Positions 15,064 to 22,182 of a stretch of DNA of 47,839 nucleotides are shown here, piece by piece. The DNA is taken from positions 1 through 47,839 of the forward strand of contig CAVFUK010000114.1 of the NCBI GenBank assembly GCA_963625535.1, given 5' to 3'. The notes beneath the pieces were generated by a model. It was given only the letters and a program-made list of their open reading frames with translations. It made no database searches and was not told where the DNA came from. This DNA is from Phocaeicola_A sp963625535 (GTDB lineage Bacteria > Bacteroidota > Bacteroidia > Bacteroidales > Bacteroidaceae). The translations under genes were made by a program, and so were the position numbers. Every line of letters begins with the position of its first letter. Position 1 is the stretch's first letter.

Positions 15064-16442
15064 CCGAACAGTGTTTTAAGGTCTTTATTGGGGAGGCGCA
15101 ACTGCACCTCGAATTCATTCTCCGTGGGCTGGATGGTCAGCTGATAGTCGTTGCCGTAGATCAGCTGCAGTCGTTCCTTCACGTTGCCCAGTCCCACTCC
15201 GCCGTGTATCTCCTCCTTCGAGGACTTGCGGCTATTGCGGCAACGGAAATCCACATACCCGTCGTCGTCCGTCGTCACGCTCACCTCCACAAACGACTCC
15301 TGCTCGTAGCTGATGCCATGCTTGAAGGCGTTCTCCACGAAGATGATGAGCAGCAGGGGAGGTATTTGCACGTCCGGCACGATGGTAGGCACCGATACCG
15401 TGATGCGCACGTGCTCGGCATAGCGGATGCGCATCAGTCCCACGTAGTTGGCTATGAACTCCAGCTCCTTCTGCAGGGGCGCCAGCGGCTTGTTGGCCTC
15501 GTAGAGCATGTAGCGCATCAGTCGCGACAGCACCTCTATGGTGTGCTTGGCCTGCTCGGGGTCGATGTCCACCAGGGCGTGTATGTTGTTGAGCGTGTTC
15601 ATGAAGAAGTGCGGGTTGATCTGATACTTCAGATACTCCAGTTGGTGTGTCAGGTTCTCACGCTCCAGCGCCTTCATCCGTTTGCGGTCGTCGGTCGATT
15701 TGAAGAAATACTTCGCTCCGACGTTCAGACCGAGCAACAGCAGCATGATGGTGATGGACACGGAGTCGCGCTGTCCGAAAGCGAATGGCGGCATGTGTTG
15801 TTGCATCCATTCGCTTCGCTGCTTCTTCCGCTCTTCCCGCTTCATCCGTTTCCATTCGTTCGACCGATTTCCACGGTTCGCTCGCTCGGCACGCTTCCCT
15901 TGTTGCTGCATCGTGCGTTGCAACCCTTCGGTCTGTGGCTGCGGTCCTCGCTGTTGTTGAGCCTCTTGCGGTTGAGGTCCTCGCGGCTGTGGCGGTTCCT
16001 GCTGCTGCGACTTTCGCTGCTGTTGAGGCTCGGGTTCCTGTTGCTGCGGTCCTCGCTGTCCCCGTGGTCCTCGCTCAAAGCGTTCTATCTCTTCGGGGTG
16101 CGGAGGTTCCATCCCTTCTATCGCCATGGGTGGCTTGGGGTGTGGTAAGCTGCCCTCCTGGTAGAACCAAAAGCCTGCCAGTAGCAACAGTGTGAGGATG
16201 GCGTAGATTACCTTGCGGCCTTTGTACACCAGCAGCGGTGCCAACAGGAAGTTGTGGAGGTAGAAGGCGACGGCGAACACTCCCAGCATGCGCCACGCGT
16301 TCCACACCTCTTGCCAGTTGTACGTCTCCGTGTGGCTGGTCACCGAGCTCACATACATCGAAAGGATGGGCGCTGCGAACAATATTGCCCACAGCGCCGC
16401 ATACAGTATGTTTTCTGTCTTCTTCTGTCCTGTAATTTTCAT
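15060..16442 (-). CDS. LytS/YehU-type sensor histidine kinase with Gln/Pro/Arg-rich insert
   Basis: The 460-residue product has hydrophobic segments near 12-31, 52-72 and 78-93. A low-complexity segment (about 97-225), rich in Gln, Pro, Arg and Glu with many QQQ and RGPQ repeats, is followed by a fourth segment (227-247). The PF06580 domain has phospho-acceptor His278 in INPHFFMNTLNN. The ATPase has the N-box FVENAFKHGI (Asn371) and GGVGLGNVKERL (414-425). The insert probably lies outside the membrane between the third and fourth helices, and is much longer than usual for this class. It pairs with the LytTR regulator. Confidence 0.92.
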   Translation of the reverse strand: MKITGQKKTENILYAALWAILFAAPILSMYVSSVTSHTETYNWQEVWNAWRMLGVFAVAFYLHNFLLAPLLVYKGRKVIYAILTLLLLAGFWFYQEGSLPHPKPPMAIEGMEPPHPEEIERFERGPRGQRGPQQQEPEPQQQRKSQQQEPPQPRGPQPQEAQQQRGPQPQTEGLQRTMQQQGKRAERANRGNRSNEWKRMKREERKKQRSEWMQQHMPPFAFGQRDSVSITIMLLLLGLNVGAKYFFKSTDDRKRMKALERENLTHQLEYLKYQINPHFFMNTLNNIHALVDIDPEQAKHTIEVLSRLMRYMLYEANKPLAPLQKELEFIANYVGLMRIRYAEHVRITVSVPTIVPDVQIPPLLLIIFVENAFKHGISYEQESFVEVSVTTDDDGYVDFRCRNSRKSSKEEIHGGVGLGNVKERLQLIYGNDYQLTIQPTENEFEVQLRLPNKDLKTLFG

Positions 16443-16476
16443 CTGTCACTGCGCGTCCCCTTGTAACAAGGACCGC

Positions 16477-16484
16477 CAAATATA
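16477..16484 (-). promoter_or_regulatory. -7 box before the kinase gene
   Basis: TATATTTG on the minus strand lies 34 bases before the kinase ATG. A matching -33 is not visible. It suggests the kinase-regulator pair can be transcribed apart from the lipoprotein gene. Confidence 0.35.
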
Positions 16485-16524
16485 CATATTATTATAATAG
16501 GTATAGTCGTTCGGGGTCGATTAT

Positions 16525-18390
16525 TTACCATCCGAAACCTCTTCCTCCGCCTTGACCACCACCACCGGGCTGACCGCCACCTTGTCCGCCGCTGAAGTTG
16601 TAGCTGTTCACTATCTGCGAGAGGGTCATCGTGGCCAGTGTGGTGCCTCCGCTAACGGTGGCGCCGGTGACGTATCCACAGAAGTCTGTGCCGTTGGTCA
16701 CCGTAGCGCCTGCGCTGATGGTGTAGGCATTGCCCTTCGTCATCTTGGGCGAGGAGAGCAGCAGGGTGCATCCTTGTTGCGAGTAGCTCATCGGCACCTT
16801 GAATGCCAGCAGGTTGTTGCCGCTAGCGTCCGCCGCGGTGATGAACTGTCCGCTAGCGATGCCGTTGCCACCAACGATGGCTACGGGTTGCGAGCAGGCG
16901 CTGGAGGTCGGTGTGGAGGTGGTGCCTCCTATGCCTATCACGGTGCCGCCGGTGATGGCGAAGGTGTGTTCGTCGCAGTCGATACCCGCCTCGGGCGTTG
17001 TCGTTCCGCAGGCTATCACCACACCACCGCTGATGGTGATGGTGGAGTTGGAGTCGATGCCGTCATTGTTGGTACCCACGGCGAAGACGTTTCCGCCGCT
17101 GATGGTCAGAGCCTGTGCCGAGTTGATGGCATCGTCGTAGCAGTAGGCCTCGATGTTTCCTCCGGAGATTTCCATTGTGCCCTTGCTCTCAATGCCTTCG
17201 GAACCTTCTCCACCGGAGCATCTTACCCAGATGTCGCCACCCTTGATGTACATGTTGCCGTCGCTCTTGATGCCCTTGGGCGAGGTGTCCAGTTTGTTGA
17301 GCACATATTGTTTGCCGGTGGTTATCACCTTGATGGTGCCGCCGTTGACGGTCAGTGTCTGGTCGGTGCTGATGCCCTTGCCTCCGGCTCCCGTGCTCTT
17401 ACACAGCACCGTTCCGCCGTTGACAACGATGATGCTGTCTGCCTTGATGCCGGCGCAGGCTGTCACGTCCGTGCCGTCCTCGTCCAGTTCGCCGCCACCC
17501 GTGGTGATGGCTGTTGTCCGTCCACCGTCAATTTGCACGAGGCCGTCGCAACTGAGCGCCTTGGCAGCCGTGGCGGATGCCTCCACGTTGATGACACCGC
17601 CTTTGATGTAGATGGCATCGTTGGCCTTGATGCCGTTGCCGGCCGTCGCTTTCACGTAGATGTTGTTGCCCGGACGGAAGAACACATAGTCGTCGCTGCG
17701 GATGCCCGCCTTGCAGTTGGCGTTCACCTGCAGTGTACCTTTGCCGGAGAAGAGCAGCTTGCCTTCGCTGAAGAGGGCGGCTTTCATGTCCTCGTTCTCC
17801 GTAGCGTCGTTGTATGCCGTTCCGTCAGTCAGTTTGTTGACCGTCCCGTCCGTCAGGATGATGAAGCCGCGCTTCTTGCTCTGGATGTTCAGCGGTGCGC
17901 CGTCCGGGTTGGTGATGTCCACCCCGTTGAGCTGCAGAGCGAACTTGTTGTCGCTATAGATCTTCAGGAATCCGTTGGTGGTGGTACCGCTCACGATGTA
18001 CTTCACCTTCTTGGCCGTGGATGTCACCACCACGTCGGCACCGGTTGTGGTCACCGTCACTCCCTTCACTTCGCCACTGACCGTGGCCGATGTGCCGTCG
18101 AAGGCGATGCTCACTTCGCTGGAGAAGGTGTTGTTCTCGATGTAGTCCTCGTAGTTGTCGGCATCTTCCTCTGTGGGGATGGTCTCCGTCTCGGTGAGTG
18201 CCGTCTCGTCAATAGCGATGTCGAACGATGTCAGTTCGCTGATGGAACTGTCGTAGGCAGTCCCGCTGTTGCTGGCGTCTGTCCCTCCGTTATATCCGGG
18301 AGTGTTCCAGTCGTCGTCCGTCCATCCATTGTCGGTAGAGCATGCCGCGAACATCCCCACCGTCATCAAATAAATAAGTAAGCGTTTCAT
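16525..18390 (-). CDS. Surface lipoprotein of the Cthe_2159 (PF14262) carbohydrate-binding family
   Basis: The start MKRLLIYLMTVGMFAAC (18388-18390) gives a lipoprotein signal with Cys17 and a following STDNGWTDDD, the acidic stretch that marks surface export in Bacteroidetes. The 621-residue body is a right-handed beta-helix-like series of short glycine-rich repeats such as ITISGGNVFAVGTNNDGIDS and MEISGGNIEAYCYDDAINS. The tail is GGQGGGQPGGGG-rich. The founding member, Clostridium thermocellum Cthe_2159, binds polygalacturonate and calcium. Binding of pectin here is inferred from the family. It has a perfect promoter and lies upstream of the kinase gene on the same strand. Confidence 0.85.
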   Translation of the reverse strand: MKRLLIYLMTVGMFAACSTDNGWTDDDWNTPGYNGGTDASNSGTAYDSSISELTSFDIAIDETALTETETIPTEEDADNYEDYIENNTFSSEVSIAFDGTSATVSGEVKGVTVTTTGADVVVTSTAKKVKYIVSGTTTNGFLKIYSDNKFALQLNGVDITNPDGAPLNIQSKKRGFIILTDGTVNKLTDGTAYNDATENEDMKAALFSEGKLLFSGKGTLQVNANCKAGIRSDDYVFFRPGNNIYVKATAGNGIKANDAIYIKGGVINVEASATAAKALSCDGLVQIDGGRTTAITTGGGELDEDGTDVTACAGIKADSIIVVNGGTVLCKSTGAGGKGISTDQTLTVNGGTIKVITTGKQYVLNKLDTSPKGIKSDGNMYIKGGDIWVRCSGGEGSEGIESKGTMEISGGNIEAYCYDDAINSAQALTISGGNVFAVGTNNDGIDSNSTITISGGVVIACGTTTPEAGIDCDEHTFAITGGTVIGIGGTTSTPTSSACSQPVAIVGGNGIASGQFITAADASGNNLLAFKVPMSYSQQGCTLLLSSPKMTKGNAYTISAGATVTNGTDFCGYVTGATVSGGTTLATMTLSQIVNSYNFSGGQGGGQPGGGGQGGGRGFGW

Positions 18391-18417
18391 ATCAGTCGTT
18401 ATTAAAAATGAACGACG

Positions 18418-18449
18418 CAAAGATAATTGCTGATACTTTGTGCTACAAA
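18418..18449 (-). promoter_or_regulatory. Promoter of the Cthe_2159-family gene
   Basis: On the minus strand TTTG (18446-18449), 20 bases, TATCTTTG (18418-18425): a perfect match, 28 bases before the lipoprotein start codon. Confidence 0.75.
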
Positions 18450-18520
18450 TCTATTCAACCAACCACACGATTGTATCAACCAAAAGGGAAATTGTTACAT
18501 TCACATCAATTCTGTTCTCT

Positions 18521-18690
18521 TACCACTGGCTCCACTGGGCTGGGCCTACCACGGGTGTGGCTCCAACTTGGGGGGGGTGCCAGTGGATTGTTCCCTACCG
18601 ACGACCCCGTTAGGCTAGGTCTATTATGGGAGAGGCCCCGGGTTGCGTTGGGCCGGTGAATCGTTCCCTACCACTGGCTCCACTGGGCTG
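18521..18690 (-). repeat. ~74-bp repeat made from the 3' end of the CE15 gene
   Basis: Reading the minus strand, the CE15 gene ends with codons for PAQWSQW and TAG (stop at 18668-18670). A second unit follows with its stop-equivalent at 18596, much degraded. A third ends at 18521 and again encodes VGPAQWSQW followed by TAA. Spacings are 73 and 75 bp. Unit 3 is closer to the gene end than unit 2 is. Confidence 0.8.
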
Positions 18691-19924
18691 GCTCTACTTC
18701 GGGAGTTGCCCAAGTCTTGGTGGTGTCGGTGAAATCGGGTGCCTTGGTGTAGTGGGTGTCCACGTCGGTCTTGCCTAGCAGGAACTTGTCGAGGAACGCG
18801 CAGACCTCCTCGTACTGCGACTCGGGCAGTGAGCAATGGCCGTGGCCACCCACGATGGAGTAACCGCAACGGTCGGCGATGCCATACTGCTGCCACACCT
18901 TGCGGGCGGCGTGCATGGAGACGTAGCCGGAGACATCGGCTAGCCAACGGAAGTCGGGGTTGCCGAGCATCAAGACGGCTCGCGGACAACACATCGCCAC
19001 TAACTCATGATGGTCGTAGGGCAGATAGTAGACGCTGTCGCCTCCGAAGGTTGACTTCAGACGCTGCATGAACCAATGGTAGTCGGTGTTGTCAATGCCT
19101 TCCCAAGTGTCGTCCTTGGCGCAACGGGCATTGTGCACACGGGTTACTCGCCAAGCGGCGGCACCGCCACCGCCTGGTTCCTGGGTGATGGTGAGGGCTA
19201 CACGCTCGTCGAAGGCTCCACAGAACAGAGCCATCTTGCCTGCGTACGAGCAACCGGTGACGCCGATGTGGCTCATGTCTATCCGGGTGACCTCGGTGCC
19301 CAACTTCTGCAGGCCGTCGATGAGGCGGCTGAAGCCCCATGCCCACTCACTGTAGGCTCCGTTGCTGGAGAGGTGGGGATAGAGGCGCTCGAAGTCGCGT
19401 GCCTTGCTGTCGCCAAACTGTGAATAGCCGTTGATTTGGCGGGCAGAGAAGGTCATGGTGGCGATGTGGCGCTCCGTCAACAGGTGACGGGGCAGACTGA
19501 TGTGGTCCGCGCCAATCATGAGCGGATAGGGGGCCGAGCCACCGGTCGGGTAGTGGATGACGGCGGTCTGTGTGAGCGTGTCGCCCCGTACGATGGTCTT
19601 GACGGTGAGCACGCTGTCCACGAGTGTAGCCACGATTTGGTCTATAGAGACGGCAGGCTTCTCGCCGATTTCGTAGTGCTGTATCTCGCTGGCTATCTCA
19701 CCACGGCGCTTCGCCCAGTCCTTGAAGTCCAGCGCCCGGCTCTTGCCGTCGGACGAGAGGAACGGGTCGGTCAGCTGCTCGCAGTAGGGTAGTTGTCCGA
19801 TGGTGGGGAAGACCGGGTCGGCGTTGCCTGCGGCTGTGTTCTCCACATTGTAAACCAACGGAATGTCCTGTGCTGAGGCGCAGAGGGCAGACAGAACGAA
19901 TGCAATGAGAATAATCTTTTTCAT
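18668..19924 (-). CDS. CE15 4-O-methyl-glucuronoyl methylesterase (glucuronoyl esterase)
   Basis: The 418-residue secreted protein starts MKKIILIAFVLSALCASAQ, a cleavable signal peptide; a start 9 codons earlier would spoil it. The alpha/beta hydrolase core has the CE15 nucleophile motif as GVTGCSYAGKMAL (Ser226; most members have GCSRxGK, here Tyr replaces Arg). ITQEPGGGGAAAWR contains Glu249, and the histidine is in GGHGHCSLP (361 or 363). CE15 enzymes cut ester bonds between glucuronic acid of xylan and lignin or methyl groups. The last codons are copied downstream in a repeat. Confidence 0.88.
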   Translation of the reverse strand: MKKIILIAFVLSALCASAQDIPLVYNVENTAAGNADPVFPTIGQLPYCEQLTDPFLSSDGKSRALDFKDWAKRRGEIASEIQHYEIGEKPAVSIDQIVATLVDSVLTVKTIVRGDTLTQTAVIHYPTGGSAPYPLMIGADHISLPRHLLTERHIATMTFSARQINGYSQFGDSKARDFERLYPHLSSNGAYSEWAWGFSRLIDGLQKLGTEVTRIDMSHIGVTGCSYAGKMALFCGAFDERVALTITQEPGGGGAAAWRVTRVHNARCAKDDTWEGIDNTDYHWFMQRLKSTFGGDSVYYLPYDHHELVAMCCPRAVLMLGNPDFRWLADVSGYVSMHAARKVWQQYGIADRCGYSIVGGHGHCSLPESQYEEVCAFLDKFLLGKTDVDTHYTKAPDFTDTTKTWATPEVEPAQWSQW

Positions 19925-19937
19925 ACTATTATATTTA

Positions 19938-19989
19938 AGACTAAAAGGCAAAGAGGCTAAAAGACTTCTTAAAGACTAAGAGCCTAAAA
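19938..19989. repeat. 8-bp purine-rich tandem repeat upstream of the CE15 gene
   Basis: Units read AGACTAAA, AGGCAAAG, AGGCTAAA, AGACTTCT, then after 3 bases AGACTAAG and AGCCTAAA. The same 8-bp pattern recurs at 47644-47735 and, more loosely, on the minus strand at 1905-2000. It occupies the region where the CE15 promoter should lie; no clear -7 box was found there. Confidence 0.6.
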
Positions 19990-20062
19990 AAATTAAAAGC
20001 GTTGAATGTCTTATGTCGGATGACTACTCCCATCTGTTAGCGAAAGCAATCGTTCGCGAAGT

Positions 20063-20153
20063 CCAAGACAACCGATTGTCTTGGCAAAAACAATTAGATT
20101 GTATTGGCCAAAACAATCGATTGTATAAGCCAAAACAATTAGATTGTTTTGGC
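20063..20153. repeat. Array of four palindromes at 22.5-bp spacing
   Basis: Four dyads are centred at 20073.5, 20096, 20118.5 and 20141. The first is CCAAGACAA-4-TTGTCTTGG. The third has the perfect core ACAATCGATTGT. The fourth is GCCAAAACAAT-TAG-ATTGTTTTGGC with 11-bp arms. The second is an imperfect version of the same. TTGGC/GCCAA joins neighbouring units. The array is in the 271-bp space between the secreted GH43 gene and the CE15 gene. A closely related array lies at 39023-39104. Confidence 0.85.
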
Positions 20154-20195
20154 CCGGACAATGCTTCGTTGTTTGGTAGACGTTCCTTCCCGAGA

Positions 20196-21926
20196 TTACC
20201 TCACATGGAAGAAGTCGAAGTCAGCATAGCCTCCCAACGTGCGGGTGGGGAAGTAGAAAAGGCCGAACCGTTGTCCGCAGAAGTCGGGCCAGTCGTACTG
20301 CATGTGGAGGGTGTCGCCGATGAGCTGCCAACGTTTGCCGTCGAGGCTGTAGGCAAAGTCACCCAGGTCGCGACGGTCGGTGAAGTCACCGTGGGCACGG
20401 AGGTATACCTTGTTACCCTTGAGGGGCTGTTTCTCGACGATGATGCCAGCAGCGTCACCCTTCTGGGCGGCACGCCGCATGACGATGTACTTCTGTCCGT
20501 CAATCACCTCCACACCCACGTAACCGTACTGGTTCTGGAAGAGGGTGAGGCCGGCACAGTCGCCGTCCTTCATGCCACGCACGTCGAGCAGTGCCTCCGC
20601 CGTGCACTCGGGGCCGAAGGTGCGCTGGGTGAGGGTGTTGCGTGCGTCGCGTATGTTGTGCGCCATGTTGCCGCCCTTCAGACGAAGCCAACCCTTGCGG
20701 TCGGTGAGCGACCAGTAGCGGTTGTCGGGGTTGTGGTTCCACTGCCACTCCTTCTTTAATATAGAGGTGGTGAGGTCGTACTCGCCGCCACGGCCCAGCG
20801 TGCCTGCATACTTGTCGGAGATGAGGTAGCGGTCAGCCTCCTTGCCGTTGACGAACTCGTCGCTCACAACGATGGAAGGCTTCGCGCCTACGGTTTGTCC
20901 CTTCACCGGCATCTCCATGACGACGTCGGCCACAGTGCCCCCGTTCTTACCGATGACGGGCCATCCGTCCTTGTCCCACTCCATAGCGATGAGCACGGGC
21001 ATGCGGCCCACCGACCCTTGGTCCTGGAACAGCATGGCGTACCACTTGCCGTCGGGCGTGTCCACGATGTTGCCCTGTGCCACACCGTTGTTGCGCTGGA
21101 AGAAGGTGCCGTCGGCGTTCTTCATGTGGCCGGTGAACACCTTACGGCATTCCCACTGCTCACCCATGAGCGCCTTGCTGCGCCAACAAATCTGCTGACG
21201 CCAAGCTTCGCCGTGGCCGCCTTGTATCATAAATATATAGTAGTAGTCGCCAATCTTGTAGCCGTGGTAACCCTCGGCACGCAGGCCCAGTGATGGGTTG
21301 TCGGCCTGGGTATAGTCGAGGAATTTCTTGCGCTCGCCCAGCTTCACGTTGCCCTGGCCGTCGGAGATAATCTCGCACAGGTAGGCCTGGTGCTCGTTGA
21401 GGCTGGCGTTGGGGTGCACCACATACTTCTTACACTCCGTGCCGGTGTCCTCGAACAGGAAGCCCGGGTCGTAGCACATGCTCACCTCGTTGCGGTGCCA
21501 GGGGCCGTGCTCTATGTCGCGTGTGGTGAAGATGTAGGACTTCTGCGTGGTGTTGCAGGTGACGATGAGGTAGAACATGCGCTCGTACTTGTCGTAGCGG
21601 ATGTTGGCTGCCCACGAACCTTTGGCATAGTCGTTCTGTCCGTTCTTCAGGGCGAAGGCATCGGTCTCCTCCAGTTGGTCGTGGGCGTAGCCGGCCACCG
21701 ACCAGTTGACCAGGTCTTTCGATTTCATGATGGTACATCCCGGCGACATGTGCATGGTGGTGCTCACCATATAAAAGGTGTCGTCCACACGGATGACACA
21801 CACGTCGGGCACGTCGGCCCAGATGACAGGATTCTGGAAGGTACCGTTGCCGAGGTCGCGCGAGGTCTGTGCCCCAGCGCTAAGGGTTGCGACGCCGACG
21901 AGCAGCGTCAGGAGTAATTTCTTCAT
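20196..21926 (-). CDS. Secreted GH43 family glycosidase (beta-xylosidase-like, probably subfamily 12)
   Basis: The 576-residue product starts MKKLLLTLLVGVATLSAGAQ, a type I signal peptide; upstream in-frame codons are rejected as they disrupt it. The five-blade propeller begins NPVIWADVPDVCVIRVDDTFYMVST with the catalytic base Asp in ADVPDV. The acid is in LRAEGYHGYKIGDYYYIF and the transition-state Asp probably in CYDPGFLFED. The C-terminal 200 residues form a beta-sandwich of the GH43 beta-xylosidase C-terminal type. Likely substrates are xylan or arabinoxylan fragments in the periplasm. It is divergent from the GH95 gene. Confidence 0.88.
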   Translation of the reverse strand: MKKLLLTLLVGVATLSAGAQTSRDLGNGTFQNPVIWADVPDVCVIRVDDTFYMVSTTMHMSPGCTIMKSKDLVNWSVAGYAHDQLEETDAFALKNGQNDYAKGSWAANIRYDKYERMFYLIVTCNTTQKSYIFTTRDIEHGPWHRNEVSMCYDPGFLFEDTGTECKKYVVHPNASLNEHQAYLCEIISDGQGNVKLGERKKFLDYTQADNPSLGLRAEGYHGYKIGDYYYIFMIQGGHGEAWRQQICWRSKALMGEQWECRKVFTGHMKNADGTFFQRNNGVAQGNIVDTPDGKWYAMLFQDQGSVGRMPVLIAMEWDKDGWPVIGKNGGTVADVVMEMPVKGQTVGAKPSIVVSDEFVNGKEADRYLISDKYAGTLGRGGEYDLTTSILKKEWQWNHNPDNRYWSLTDRKGWLRLKGGNMAHNIRDARNTLTQRTFGPECTAEALLDVRGMKDGDCAGLTLFQNQYGYVGVEVIDGQKYIVMRRAAQKGDAAGIIVEKQPLKGNKVYLRAHGDFTDRRDLGDFAYSLDGKRWQLIGDTLHMQYDWPDFCGQRFGLFYFPTRTLGGYADFDFFHVR

Positions 21927-21956
21927 CATAGGTATAGTTGTCAATAGTTTCTGCCG

Positions 21957-21988
21957 CAAAGCTAAAAGGAATCGTCGAAACATCGAAA
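21957..21988 (-). promoter_or_regulatory. Promoter of the secreted GH43 gene
   Basis: On the minus strand TTTC (21985-21988, 3 of 4), 20 bases, TAGCTTTG (21957-21964), about 30 bases before the start codon. Confidence 0.6.
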
Positions 21989-22150
21989 TAAGGATGTTAC
22001 AATATGTTGCAGGAATGCAACATAGTCGTTGCGGTGGACAGTTCCCCTAGGTCCACCACAACGCTAGTCAATTTGCTGTAATAATTGCCCGTCGACTAAT
22101 TAGTACAATCATTTGGATAATTTATACACCTCTGCCTAGGTAAGATGCCT

Positions 22151-22158
22151 TACTTTTG
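22151..22158 (+). promoter_or_regulatory. -7 box of the GH95 gene
   Basis: TACTTTTG matches the consensus 24 bases before the GH95 ATG. No TTTG is found at the proper -33 distance, which may mean an activator is needed. Confidence 0.4.
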
Positions 22159-22182
22159 CCACGAATCAAAAAACTGAATACC

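Noticed and set aside
16552..18381. Open frame of 609 codons opposite the Cthe_2159-family gene
   Set aside because: The antisense of a Gly/Thr-rich repeat protein easily stays open. The product has no signal, start context or motif.
20063..20153. Possible CRISPR array
   Set aside because: The units are palindromes joined by short repeated bases, with no unique spacers of 25-40 bases, and no cas gene is near. The same holds for 34975-35203 and 39023-39104.
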